Shown here piece after piece: positions 32,399 to 41,938 of a stretch of DNA of 64,000 bases; the first letter of the stretch is position 1, and each line of letters starts with the position of its first letter. The notes under the pieces are model-generated. The model was not told the DNA's origin. It saw nothing but the letters and a program-made list of their open reading frames with translations, and ran no database searches. Source of the stretch: Macrophomina tecta (Eukaryota; Ascomycota; Dothideomycetes; Botryosphaeriales; Botryosphaeriaceae); assembly GCA_024180945.1 (NCBI GenBank), contig JAKSGN010000036.1, positions 496,001-560,000 on the forward strand, given 5' to 3'. A program made the translations under genes and the position numbers.

Positions 32399-34228
32399 AT
32401 GAAGTCCTCGAGTACCTCCTTCTCGAGCCAAGTACCAATCGTCATCGAGGGCGCTGCACTTATCCCTGGGAAAGCACAAGGTGCTCTTCTTACATCTACA
32501 ACGCCATTAAGCTTCTGGGGAGGCGTCAACCCAAGCACCGGCGAAGTCATCGACCGACATCACCCGCTCGCAGGCAACTGCGTTGCTGGCAAAATCCTCG
32601 CCATCCCCAGCGGTCGAGGATCGTGTTCCGGAAGTGGCGTCCTATTGGAACTGCTCCTCAGCGACAAGAATCCCGCCGCCCTCATTTTCCAGCGCGAAGA
32701 GACCATCCTGACCCTCGGCGTCATTGTCGCTCGCGAACTCTTCTCCAAATCCATCCCCGTCATCCAACTACCACCACCCGCCTTCGCCGCCCTTTCCACA
32801 GCCACACACGTGCAAATCGAAGATACCCATATCCGCTGCTTGCACAGTAAACCGCCAGAAACCACTGCCACAAGCCTCACCCCGTCTCCTCTCCCTGCCG
32901 CTGAGCCCACCACCACCAACACGACGACGGCACCCGACCTCGCCCTGCCCCCCGACTTCACTCTCACCCCCTCCGACCAGCACATCCTCTCCGGCGCCCT
33001 CGGCCCCGCCCCGCGCCTCGCCCTCCGCATCATCCTACAGCACGCCGTCCTGCAGCGCGCGCGCTCCCTCCTCCCCGTCACGCACGCCCACATCGACGGC
33101 TGCTTCTACACCGGCCCGGGCGCGCTCCTCTTCGCGCGCACCTTCCTCTCGCTCGGCGCGCGCGTCGCCGTGCCCTCGACGCTCAACGCCATCTCGATCG
33201 ACCCCGCGCGCTGGCGGGCGCAGGGCGTCGACGCGGCGCTGGCGAGCGCGGCGGGCGCGCTAGCGGACGCGTATGTCGCGATGGGGTGTGCGCCGACGTA
33301 CACGTGCGCGCCGTATCTGCTGGGCGAGGACGTCGGGTGGGCGGAGTCGAACGCGGTCGTGTTCGCGAATAGCGTCTTGGGCGCCCGCACGGCCAAGTAT
33401 CCGGACTTCTTGGACCTGTGCGTGGCGTTGACGGGGAAGGCGCCCCGGGCGAGCGTGCACGTGGTGGGGGAGAGGAGGGCGCGGGTGAGGGTGCGGCTGC
33501 CGGGGGGCGTGAAGGCGGCTGTGGCGGCCGAGGGTGGTGATGCGGTGTGGCCGCTGCTCGGGCACGTGGTAGGTGATGTTGCGGCGGAGCGGATTCCTGT
33601 TGTCGAGGGGCTGGAGGGCGTGGAGGTGGTGACGAGGGATGATCTGAAGGCGTTTGGAGCGGCTTTCGCGACGACGTCGAGTGCGCCGATGTTCCATGTG
33701 GCGGGCGTCACACCGGAGGCGTTGAGCGAGGCGGATTTGGAGTGGCATTGTGCGGCTGCGGTGGAGTCTGTGTCTGTCACGTCCATGGATCTGGCGGCTT
33801 GCTGGAAGGAGTTGGATCGTGGGTTGAGTGAGAAAGTTGACCTTATCTCTCTGGGCAACCCGCATTTTTCGTGCGATGAGATGGCGAAACTCGCAGCGCT
33901 CTGCAATGGACGGAAGAAGAGTGAGAAGGTGGAAGTCATTGTTACATGTGGTCGGGAGACCTATATGCGGGCAACCAAGGATGGTTACGTCGACGCTTTG
34001 GCGGATTTTGGGGTGCAGGTCATCACAGATACTTGCTGGTGCATGATAGCTGAGCCGGTCATCCCCATACATACGCAAAGTATCATGACAAACTCCGCAA
34101 AGTATGCGCATTACGGCGCGGGGTTGAGCGGACGTCAGATGCGGTTTGGAAGCATGGCTCAGTGCGTTGATACCGCGTGCAGTGGCTATGCTCCAAAAGG
34201 TCTTCCGGCTTGGCTCAAGGCTCCCTGA
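32399..34228 (+). CDS. Aconitase X, fused swivel and catalytic domains
   Basis: Member of the AcnX (formerly DUF521) branch of the aconitase superfamily. Characterised bacterial and archaeal relatives dehydrate cis-3-hydroxy-L-proline or mevalonate 5-phosphate; which reaction applies here is unknown. Single exon, 609 residues. The N-terminal swivel domain (about 10-145) contains LSFWGGVNPSTGEVID, HPLAGNCVAGKIL and PSGRGSCSGSGVLLELL. A Pro/Thr-rich linker (about 150-180) leads to the catalytic domain: THAHIDGCFYTGP, TYTCAPYLLGEDVGWAESNA, then DTCWCM and the C-terminal SMAQCVDTACSGYAP. Cysteines in these last motifs fit iron-sulfur or metal ligands in the family. In prokaryotes the two domains are often separate genes, so the fusion is of note but usual in fungi. 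Confidence 0.92.
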   Translation: MKSSSTSFSSQVPIVIEGAALIPGKAQGALLTSTTPLSFWGGVNPSTGEVIDRHHPLAGNCVAGKILAIPSGRGSCSGSGVLLELLLSDKNPAALIFQREETILTLGVIVARELFSKSIPVIQLPPPAFAALSTATHVQIEDTHIRCLHSKPPETTATSLTPSPLPAAEPTTTNTTTAPDLALPPDFTLTPSDQHILSGALGPAPRLALRIILQHAVLQRARSLLPVTHAHIDGCFYTGPGALLFARTFLSLGARVAVPSTLNAISIDPARWRAQGVDAALASAAGALADAYVAMGCAPTYTCAPYLLGEDVGWAESNAVVFANSVLGARTAKYPDFLDLCVALTGKAPRASVHVVGERRARVRVRLPGGVKAAVAAEGGDAVWPLLGHVVGDVAAERIPVVEGLEGVEVVTRDDLKAFGAAFATTSSAPMFHVAGVTPEALSEADLEWHCAAAVESVSVTSMDLAACWKELDRGLSEKVDLISLGNPHFSCDEMAKLAALCNGRKKSEKVEVIVTCGRETYMRATKDGYVDALADFGVQVITDTCWCMIAEPVIPIHTQSIMTNSAKYAHYGAGLSGRQMRFGSMAQCVDTACSGYAPKGLPAWLKAP

Positions 34229-34655
34229 CGACCAATATGAGGCTTAGAGATGTTGAGAAATGAGCGAGACGCCATATGAGACCACCGGCAGACATGTTGT
34301 GTGATATCCATGTCATGCCTATCTCTCAACCCGCGATAACAGACACTCATGTATGATAAAGACGTGTGAACAGCGCCTGCAGCAGCCGTGGACGCCTAAT
34401 ATCTTCGGTCCGCGGAGAGGAAGGCGGAGATGCTGCAGGGATCATATTCCGAACCCAATCCGGGATAGGCAATTATGTCGGCCAGACCTCTACGCCATCC
34501 TCCTTTGGGCAATTCAGATGGCCAAACTCCACCATTTACACGTCATCTGAGAATGCCGTTTTCCCCAACCCCCACTTATTGCTGGTTCAATCCCGCATTT
34601 AAGTCATTGAAGCTGCAGAGACCATGAACGCCAACCAGCCGGCCAAATAGCCAGA
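34229..34655. other. Intergenic, nothing seen
   Basis: About 430 bp of AT-balanced sequence between aconitase X and the DUF3445 gene; likely terminator of one and promoter of the other. Confidence 0.4.
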
Positions 34656-36240
34656 ATGGACTCCGCACAGCTTGACGGGCTGGCGCGCACGACGTCCGCC
34701 AGCCGCGCCGCCCTCCTCCTCGCACTCGTCGGATTAATATTGTGCTGGGTTGCGTACGCCCAACTACAACGCCCGAATCTCAACGCGAAGACAAACGGTA
34801 CGCACGACCTTCCTATCAGGCATTCAGATAGCCGCGGCACCCTCAAGATTTAGAAAGAAAGGGGGAAGGAAAACAGCAGGCGGGAAGCTAACGGACAGCC
34901 AGAACAAGGCCCATCCGCATCCCCATGGCGCACACCTCCTCCCACCCCCCTCAAAGAATTCACCCTCACCTCCACCTCCCCGCAACCCTACCGTCCTTTT
35001 CGCCATGGCCCCAACCACATCACCATGGGTATCCGCAAGCTCGACTGGAGCGCCTGGATCGAGCTCGACTCCAACTATCTGCGCTACCACGCGACCAAGT
35101 GCGCCGAGCTTGCAAAGGACGTCGGCGCGCATGTGCAATACAGGGACGACGCGGTCGTGAGGGATGCGTGCCGTGAGGCGTTGCAAGAGTTGGCGGCGTT
35201 CTTGGTGGCGCGGTATCCGGGCGTTTTTGCGTGGGAGAAGGGTGGATGTGTCAGGAATAAGGCGACTGGGGAAGTGTTTGCGGTGGATGCTGGTGAGTTC
35301 TATTTGAGTTTCGTTTGGGTGAGATGGGCGAAGTTAGAGTCGAGGTTATGCTGACGGTTTATTGTCTTTAGCGAGCCCGACTGAGGCGTTGGTCGCGGTG
35401 GCAAAGCTGGTGCAGGATGATGTTGTGCTGATGGTCGAGCATGAGGGCAAGTGATTCGCGCAGGAGGTTTTTTTTTTTTTTTTTTTTTTTGGCAACACCG
35501 TAGCTGATTTCTTGTTCTCTGCAGACGGACAGTACTACCTCGACGCTGGCGCCGTCTGTCTTCCTGGCTTTTGGCGGTTGCGTGAGAAGTTCGGTTTGTC
35601 GCTGGATGAGTTGCACTTCGAGGCAAATGTGCCGCACTATGAACAGAAGCTCCGGAAGTCCATGAACCGCTTCTTCAAGTCCATGACGCCAGAGAAGGCT
35701 GTCATTCGCAATAATGTGGGTGGAATCTCCTGAGATCCTGCATAGAAGGGCTTGCGAGGCTGACTGTTACAGTTCTTCATCCAAATCGACGATGGTCTAC
35801 ACTGGTCGCACAGGATGGGAGACCAGAAGGGTCAAGAAGTAGCCTGTAAGGGATTATCCTCCACCCAACTCTGGCCATCGGTGTACATGCTCACGATGTT
35901 GATTATTCCTGCAGCATGGGCAACAGCCAACAGCGCCGGCCTCAAACTCGAGGAAATATATTTCCGCTCTGAGAGACAGAGCCTCCGACGGCTTCCCCGT
36001 TCCAAAGCTCTCATGTTTACCATTCGAACGTACTTCGAGCCTATCACCGTCATCGCCAAGGAGCCACATGTGCCCGGCAGACTTGCGGAGGCCGTCAGGC
36101 AGTGGGATGATACGGTCTCTGTGTATAAGGGCAGGAAGCACTGGGAGCATCTTTTGCTCCCTTATCTGGATGAGCAGCACAGGTTGCAAGTGGAAAGTGG
36201 AATTCTGAATAAGCACGCCGAGAAGGAATATCCTTATTGA
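34656..36240 (+). CDS. DUF3445 protein (heme-dependent N-demethylase alpha-like), membrane anchored
   Basis: Six exons: 34656-34797, 34903-35292, 35372-35446, 35525-35715, 35773-35845, 35915-36240; 398 residues with every junction in frame. The family includes the alpha subunit of bacterial heme-dependent oxidative N-demethylase, so an oxidative role on a methylated amine is possible but not shown. A single hydrophobic helix near residues 18-36 ([17 protein letters not shown]) suggests a membrane anchor. Family blocks are [59 protein letters not shown] and [15 protein letters not shown]. Intron 3 begins with GC (GCAAGT) rather than GT; it also contains a T23 tract. Codirectional with aconitase X, 427 bp downstream. 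Confidence 0.88.
35468..35490. repeat. Poly-T tract (T23) inside intron 3 of the DUF3445 gene
   Basis: Twenty-three consecutive T residues, seen directly, between the GC donor (35447) and the CTGCAG acceptor (35524); length may be polymorphic. Confidence 0.85.
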
Positions 36241-36672
36241 TTGGTGGGAATGGATTACTACTGGTCGTCGAATATTGGGAAAGAGAAACCAACAAGGCAA
36301 GCAGGCTGTAAATTGGCAGCATATACGGAACCGGAATCCCCAATATTGATCCGGCAAAAACTGCTATAGGGTTCTCCGAAGACCCTTGCAGACTTTCGGA
36401 ACGAGTTCCTTCACCTTCCTCTTTGGTGCTTAGCCTTCCCCGCAATGGTGCTCCCCGCAACCGGGGTGCATTGACCCGAGCCTCATTTGTCCCTGACTAG
36501 AGGCGGATGACGTCTTGAGCACGAATCATACACGTGTAACATTCGGCCAAAAGGATGTTTATTCTCAGAAATAAAAAAATAACATTGCAGTTTATTGGGG
36601 GGAAATTTGAAACGGAGCGGCAGGTCGGTGTAGAGTTGGCCGACCGGGATGCTGCGTTTTGGAACGCGAAAC

Positions 36673-36680
36673 TATATATA
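36673..36680 (+). promoter_or_regulatory. TATA box of the rhamnogalacturonan acetylesterase gene
   Basis: TATATATA about 105 bp upstream of the ATG at 36785, in a 545 bp gap after the DUF3445 stop. A strong TATA box is common for inducible cell-wall-degrading enzyme genes. Confidence 0.5.
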
Positions 36681-36784
36681 GCCCATTCAAAAGTATATGT
36701 TCCTCGCGTTCTGTATTCAAACAGCCGAGCAGCTATTATTCTTTCTTGGCTTCTGCTTCCACCCTGTAAATAAGATCCCTCACC

Positions 36785-37698
36785 ATGCTGAACTTCAAGG
36801 CTCTTCTCCTGTCTGTTTCGCTTTCATCCCTGGTTGTCGGACATCCATCCAGCACACGCTCCGTGTCAGCGCCTCCAGTTGATCTCCCAGGAGCGTTTTT
36901 CCTCACCGGCGATAGCACAACAGCTCCAGATGGCGGTTGGGGAGATGGATTCCTCGGAGAGACTCTCACAGGTGGTGCGTGGGGCACAAACTTTGCTAAG
37001 AGCGGAGCCACCACCGTGAGCTTCCGCGCGGGCGGATACTGGGACCAGGCCATTGAAGCCGTCAAGAACGTGTCGTCGAATGGAGCATACACCGCATGGG
37101 TGACTATTCAGGTACGCAAGTGGTGTGCATCAGCCGCCTGACCCAGTGCTGACCTCGCATCTCCAGTTTGGACACAACGACCAGAAGGCCGAAGCCGGCA
37201 TCTCCCTGCAGCAGTTTCATGACAACCTGGCCGCTTTCGTGGACGAGGTCCGTGCTGCCGGTGGCTATCCTGTGAGTCTTTCTATCACGCTTTCGATATT
37301 CTACATCTTCGCCTTTGGCCGAGCTGACAAAAGCCATATTCCAGATCCTCGTCTCGTCTTTGTCGCGCCGGAGCTACTCCGGCGGCAAGATTGTCGAGAA
37401 CCTCGCCAATGAAACCGCTGCCGCTTTGGCCGTTGCGGAGGAAAAGGATGCGCTTTCCATCGACCTCAACAGGGCTTCTACCGACTACTTGAATGCAATC
37501 GGGAGCGCGAATGCCTGGACCTACAACTTGACGCCTGACGACAGGACTCATTTGAATGAGGCTGGGCAGTCCGTGTTCGGTAACATGGTTGCGTGGCTGT
37601 TGGATAATAGCAAGCAAGGGGATATCCTAAGCAAGTCGACCGTGGCAGGGGAACAGTACGTCGAAGCATTTGAGAACGGCGTTTTTATTGCACAGTAG
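36785..37698 (+). CDS. Secreted rhamnogalacturonan acetylesterase (SGNH hydrolase, CE12-like)
   Basis: Predicted to remove acetyl groups from the rhamnogalacturonan I backbone of pectin outside the cell. Exons 36785-37111, 37167-37271 and 37345-37698 give 261 residues. The signal peptide is MLNFKALLLSVSLSSLVVGH. SGNH block I is LTGDSTTAPDGGWGDGF (Ser44), the Gly block is AKSGATTVSFR, block III is QFGHND (Asn113), and block V is DDRTHLN (Asp210, His213), so all catalytic positions are present. Length matches the family. A GH43 gene lies convergently 1.5 kb away and could act on pectin side chains. Other SGNH acetylesterases are alternatives, but the GDST/FGHND/DRTHLN set is typical of this group. 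Confidence 0.9.
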
Positions 37699-38762
37699 AG
37701 AAGCTGGATCGTATCAGAGTGTTAGGCTTGAAGACTGCTCTGAGGCAACTTTGTCACCAGGATAACCATGTATGATTTGGCAGTATGGATGAAAGAACAT
37801 TTTCTGACAAACGTGGAAGCGTATCGCAAATAAAAGGTTAAGGTCCCGCAACCGAGTACGATTCAACGCAAGCTATTGATTGGGCATAAACCTATACATC
37901 AACCTCTGGCTACGGGAAAGGCGCTGTAGCAGGTGAATTTAGATCCAACTATAGAGCCGTGTAAATTCAGAAGGGCTCTTCTGTCGGCATAGAATGCCAG
38001 GGTAATAGTTTTGACAGATGTTGTATCGACAGCACAGTCACAGTGTTGCGTCTTTTGGTATTGCTAACTTCATATTTATCGTCTAGTCGAAGATTTCGAT
38101 GCAAGATTCATTTTGACGTACAGATGTCGGACTGTTTTACAGAGAGAGCTTGCCATCTTGCAAGGACGCTTTTCCATGTCATCGACCGACTAGTATTTGA
38201 ACGATGTTACTGTTATTTTCATCGGCTATTTTATTTTGTTTTATTTTTGCAAGAAAAAGCTCGGCCAGACTTATGGGAGGTAAATCAGAGTGAGGCCAAA
38301 CGTAACCCACTAGCGCATGATCATTACGCTCTGCAGACCCGGTCCTGAAGAGGTACCAGACAGGAGAAAGTAAGGGAGACAGAAATGTTCGGAAGGGGCA
38401 GGTGAGTCAATACCAGTGCCACGGCAGAGAGCCTCATTTACTGAGGATCCCAAGGCAACTGTCTGGTGGATCAACATAGAAGACTGTGTTAAGAGTCATC
38501 TACAAAGGACGCGTAAAACGGCAGACAGGAAATGGCTCACTCAGAGCCATCCAAGAGGGCGAACCAGCTATTCGAACGATATGGTGAACCGCGGAGACAA
38601 GCTTTGTCCACGACTCAAGCTGATCGAAATTAAGGCAAGGAGTTGGTTCCCCACTGTAAACAAGCCTTTCGGGGATACTTCCCGGCGCGTGGTGGAGCGC
38701 GCACGCACCCGATGCGCATCCCGCACCGCACTAACTCCCGAACGGGAAGCGCCCTGAACACC
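37699..38762. other. Intergenic, no supported gene
   Basis: About 1.06 kb downstream of the acetylesterase. Around 37.8-38.3 kb it is moderately AT-rich without open frames. Nothing recognised. Confidence 0.4.
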
Positions 38763-39131
38763 ATGCGGCAGATCAACGGCCTCGCGATTGCGTGGTCACT
38801 GGCCGCTTGCCACAATCCTTCGACGTGTCTTTGCAGCCCCTTGGACGTCAGAGGTAGTGATGTGCCTGCTGGGTGTGCGATGCACACCGGCTCTCTCGAT
38901 CAACAGGGCGAGAAGCTGCTTTTTTGTGCAGGACAGCTGACAGCGTGGAATCCATGCCCCAATGCCGTCATCTGCACCCCTAGCCAAGGATACTGTCTCG
39001 CACTGTTCAACGGCCCGGTCCTGGCCAAGACGACACTTGCTCCCAAGTCATTCACCGGTGCATGGCGTCACGCGGTCGAGGAATTCAACTTGCAAGTCTT
39101 CAACAAAAATCTATTATGCTTTATACATTAG
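38763..39131 (+). CDS. Doubtful Cys-rich small ORF, possibly secreted
   Basis: 122 residues from ATG 38763. The start has a short hydrophobic run (GLAIAWSLAAC) that could be a weak signal peptide. Nine cysteines occur, six of them within a central 65-residue stretch including LFCAGQ, WNPCPNAVICTPS and GYCLAL, spacing that resembles small secreted fungal proteins. The frame is also open upstream of this ATG, which weakens the case, and no family is recognised. It lies between the rhamnogalacturonan acetylesterase and GH43 genes. It may be real, a fragment, or chance. Confidence 0.25.
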   Translation: MRQINGLAIAWSLAACHNPSTCLCSPLDVRGSDVPAGCAMHTGSLDQQGEKLLFCAGQLTAWNPCPNAVICTPSQGYCLALFNGPVLAKTTLAPKSFTGAWRHAVEEFNLQVFNKNLLCFIH

Positions 39132-39234
39132 AGGGACTTCACAGCCATATCCTCACTAGCGTAAACCCAGGCGTGAACCAACATGTCATAAACATTCCAG
39201 CTCTCCAAGTGCATTGCCAGAATGCGGGACAACA

Positions 39235-40347
39235 TTAAGCCGCCTTCGCCGCAACCCTCATCTTCCTATCCGGGCCGAGCGCGAACGACACCTCAGTCGT
39301 GTACATGGACCGGCCACCTTTGCTATCCGCGGCGTGGAAGACCATGTGCTTCCCATCCTCGGCAACCGTAGCGCCGCCGGGCGCCTTCAGTCCCGCAGTG
39401 CCCGTCACCGCAAACGGGCCGGCCTTGGTGTAGGGGCCCTCGACGCTGTCCGCGAAGGCGTAGCCAATGTCGTACATTTCGGTGGAGTAGCAGTTCGAGC
39501 TGAAGAACAGCACGTACCGGCCGTCCTCGGTCCTGACGAGATTCGGAGCCTCGACCAGCGGGCCGTCGGCCTCGCCCCTGTCGAGGATCTGCTTGGGCTC
39601 GCCGATCTTGGTGTAGCCGTCCGGGCCGACTTCCTGCAGCATGATGGGCGTGGGCACCTGCGGCGCGACCATGTTGCCGCACAGCCCGCCGTTGCCGTTG
39701 TTGTTGCCGTCGATCTTGTACACGACGTAGCGCTTGCCGGTCGCCGTGTCCCTGAAGCCCGAGGGGTCGATGCTGCCGCCCTGCTCCTCGTGGCACGCGA
39801 ACGGCTCGTCGAACGCGCGGTAGGGCCCCTCGGGCGTGGCTCCCACGGCCGCGCCGATGCAGTGCCGCTTCTGGCCGCGCTGCTGCGCCGAGTAGTAGAG
39901 CACGTGCATGCCGTCGTCGTTGGTCACGGCGTCGGGCGCCCAGACGGCGGGCGGCGCATTGGACCACGGCCACCGGCCCTCGAGGAGCCCGCTGACGCTG
40001 TCGAGGAACTTGTCGGACGTGGGCAGCAGCTTCTCCGTCTGCATCTTGGGCTGCGCGGTCCACGCGCCGGTGAGCGGCAGCGCGTCCCACTTCTCCTTGA
40101 CGGTCCAGTGTTCGAAGTCGGTCGAGGTGGCAACGCGGACGTTGGATTTGCCGTTGTTGGTCGCGAAGGCGTACCAGGTGTCGCCGACCTTGAGGATGCC
40201 CGGGTCGGCGAATTCGGTGTCGACGACCCGTTGGGTCTTGAAGTGCGGTGGCTTGAAGCCGCCGGCGGTCATGTTGGTAGGAGCCGCCTCGGTGAGGGCG
40301 GAGGCGGACAGCAGGGCTGCCGCGGCGAAACGAGTGTAGAACATCAT
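39235..40347 (-). CDS. Secreted glycoside hydrolase family 43
   Basis: Five-bladed beta-propeller glycosidase, predicted to act on arabinan or arabinoxylan; the subfamily and substrate are not assignable by eye. Single exon, 370 residues, signal peptide at 1-22 (ending LTEAAP). The three catalytic carboxylates are visible: base Asp48 in FADPGIL, pKa-modulating Asp194 in GSIDPSGF, and acid Glu266 in LVEAPNL. VWAPDAV at 135-141 is a typical blade motif. There is no carbohydrate-binding module. GC-rich coding, strong third-position bias. It faces the rhamnogalacturonan acetylesterase gene, a pairing consistent with pectin side-chain and backbone processing; co-regulation is not shown. Confidence 0.92.
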   Translation of the reverse strand: MMFYTRFAAAALLSASALTEAAPTNMTAGGFKPPHFKTQRVVDTEFADPGILKVGDTWYAFATNNGKSNVRVATSTDFEHWTVKEKWDALPLTGAWTAQPKMQTEKLLPTSDKFLDSVSGLLEGRWPWSNAPPAVWAPDAVTNDDGMHVLYYSAQQRGQKRHCIGAAVGATPEGPYRAFDEPFACHEEQGGSIDPSGFRDTATGKRYVVYKIDGNNNGNGGLCGNMVAPQVPTPIMLQEVGPDGYTKIGEPKQILDRGEADGPLVEAPNLVRTEDGRYVLFFSSNCYSTEMYDIGYAFADSVEGPYTKAGPFAVTGTAGLKAPGGATVAEDGKHMVFHAADSKGGRSMYTTEVSFALGPDRKMRVAAKAA

Positions 40348-40724
40348 TGGAAACGAATGACTGAGCCTGAAGTGTGGCTTGGAGAGGCTTTGTTGGGCAG
40401 TTGGAAGCTGTTGGGCTGTGATGACCGGTCTGGTGTTCCGGGAAGTGCTGTACTTATGGTCGAAGGCTTAGAAACCTGCTCGAAGGCTTCTCGAAGCTCC
40501 TCGGGCTTGCAATCCTTACCAAATTTGGCAATTAGATGCTCCAGGGCGTCCAATTGATCCACGCTTCTTGTCGTTTTCCTGATCAACGCCATGTCTCCTG
40601 GGAGTGTTGGTGATCGTCTCCACCTGTGGGTCTTGTTGATCACAACCCTGGATTCACCGACACTTAACTCTCCTGAGGTAGTCTTCACATATTTAGAAGT
40701 AACAGCTGCTCGAGAACAAGTCAT
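40344..40724 (-). CDS. Upstream ORF or small hypothetical ahead of GH43
   Basis: A 126-residue frame from ATG 40724 ends in a TGA that overlaps the GH43 ATG (CAATGATG). It contains a helix-like segment (QLDALEHLIAKFGKDC then EELREAFEQV) that looks protein-like, followed by a Ser/Pro-rich tail. It could be an upstream ORF in the GH43 leader, a small gene remnant, or chance. No family is recognised. Confidence 0.2.
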   Translation of the reverse strand: MTCSRAAVTSKYVKTTSGELSVGESRVVINKTHRWRRSPTLPGDMALIRKTTRSVDQLDALEHLIAKFGKDCKPEELREAFEQVSKPSTISTALPGTPDRSSQPNSFQLPNKASPSHTSGSVIRFQ

Positions 40725-41543
40725 CGTGCGTTCAGCTACCGGGGTTGCTTGTGGCAGTGTTGCTGACGTGTTTTGCTGACGTCAAGTAATGTCCCAAAAC
40801 ACTCTGCCTGGTTGCGTGCGGAGACAGTGTGATTGCGTATGGAATACTATCAGCATAGACCAAATTTAATATTACCATACAGCCTTGTGAGAAGGTCTGT
40901 GAGCACTGGACTTCTCGATCAGGTGTGGACACTGACCTTGAGGAAATAATGCGCAGTCTGTGCAGCTCTCCAGATACCTTCTCCGCCTCTCCAAGCTCAG
41001 CTAGAAAGGGGACTCCATCTCCCTCCTTGCGCTACTCCATAATCACGCAAGCAACTGGCAAGCTGATCTCTGATGATCAGGAGATTGTGCGGTGCAGGAA
41101 GTAGTCTTCATGTGCTACAAGTTAAAAGTGGGGCACATGCTTGCAGAAATCGGACACTTCACTCATTAGTTTGCTCTAATGGAGTAGTCTCCTGAGTAGG
41201 GAATTGAGGCTCAGGGAACTAGTCTCGGTAGGTCAGCGAACAACAGGGTGAATCGTTCACATGATGAGAAGAGTGCACGATTCCAATGAAAAAAAGCAGT
41301 AGAGACTTGTAACGTCGAAAACCTCGGCCGCTCCAATAGCCGGTTACGGCCGTTTCTTCCAGTTGTCTCGGAATCGTAGAAGCATACAAGTGCATGTCTT
41401 GCTTCTCAAGTGGATGTCAGCACATATTGTGCACTTCAAAACAGCCTCGTCGTTTGTTTTGTAACGTGTTCGTCTCAATTCGTGAGCTACTAAAGTACAT
41501 TCAGGTCCACCTCTTGTTCGTGATTCATGAAGTCGTAAATGAT
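40725..41543. other. Intergenic, no supported gene
   Basis: About 820 bp between the GH43 upstream region and the con-10 stop; no coding signal, slight AT enrichment. Confidence 0.4.
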
Positions 41544-41824
41544 TTATTTGGAGCCGCCCTTGTGGCCGGCCTCCTTTGCCCTCTCGGATCCAGGCTCGAA
41601 AGAGCCGCCGGAGGCATGGCCGCCCTTGGAAGCAATTTCGTGCTGGGTATGTGTTAGCATCTCAATATCATTGCAAACACCGAAGCCACCGTGCTTACCT
41701 GCTTGTCAGGGTCCATGGAAGCGAAGCCGCTGTTGTGGCTGGACTGACCACCCTTGGAAGCAATCTCGCGGACCTCGTCCTTGGGGCGGTTGGCGAAGTT
41801 GCCGGGGTTCTGGTTGTCGGTCAT
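41544..41824 (-). CDS. con-10: Conidiation/stress protein of the con-10 (KGG repeat) family
   Basis: Exon 1 is 41824-41699 and exon 2 is 41642-41544, separated by a 56 bp intron (GTAAGC, branch GCTAAC, acceptor CCCAG); 74 residues. Small hydrophilic glycine-rich protein with three KGG motifs: EIASKGGQSSH, EIASKGGHASGG and EAGHKGGSK. It is close to Neurospora con-10 and bacterial general-stress GsiB-type repeats. In fungi such genes are induced in conidiation, light and stress; the molecular role is unknown and probably hydrophilin-like protection. The gene is too small to stand out as a single open frame because the intron sits in its middle. A TATA box lies about 107 bp upstream. Confidence 0.9.
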
Positions 41825-41930
41825 TTTGAAGGTTTTGTGTGTTGGAATTGAAAAAAGGAGTCTTTAAGAGCGTTTTTGAGTGCTGAGTGTTCAGTTGTTG
41901 CTGGTCGGCACTGATGGTGACCGGTTACCT

Positions 41931-41938
41931 TTATATAG
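41931..41938 (-). promoter_or_regulatory. TATA box of con-10
   Basis: Minus-strand TATATAAA about 107 bp upstream of the con-10 ATG. Consensus-quality element for a strongly inducible gene. Confidence 0.5.

Noticed and set aside
39214..40557. 447-codon open frame antisense to GH43
   Set aside because: Shadow of a GC-rich gene that has a signal peptide and full catalytic residues on the other strand.
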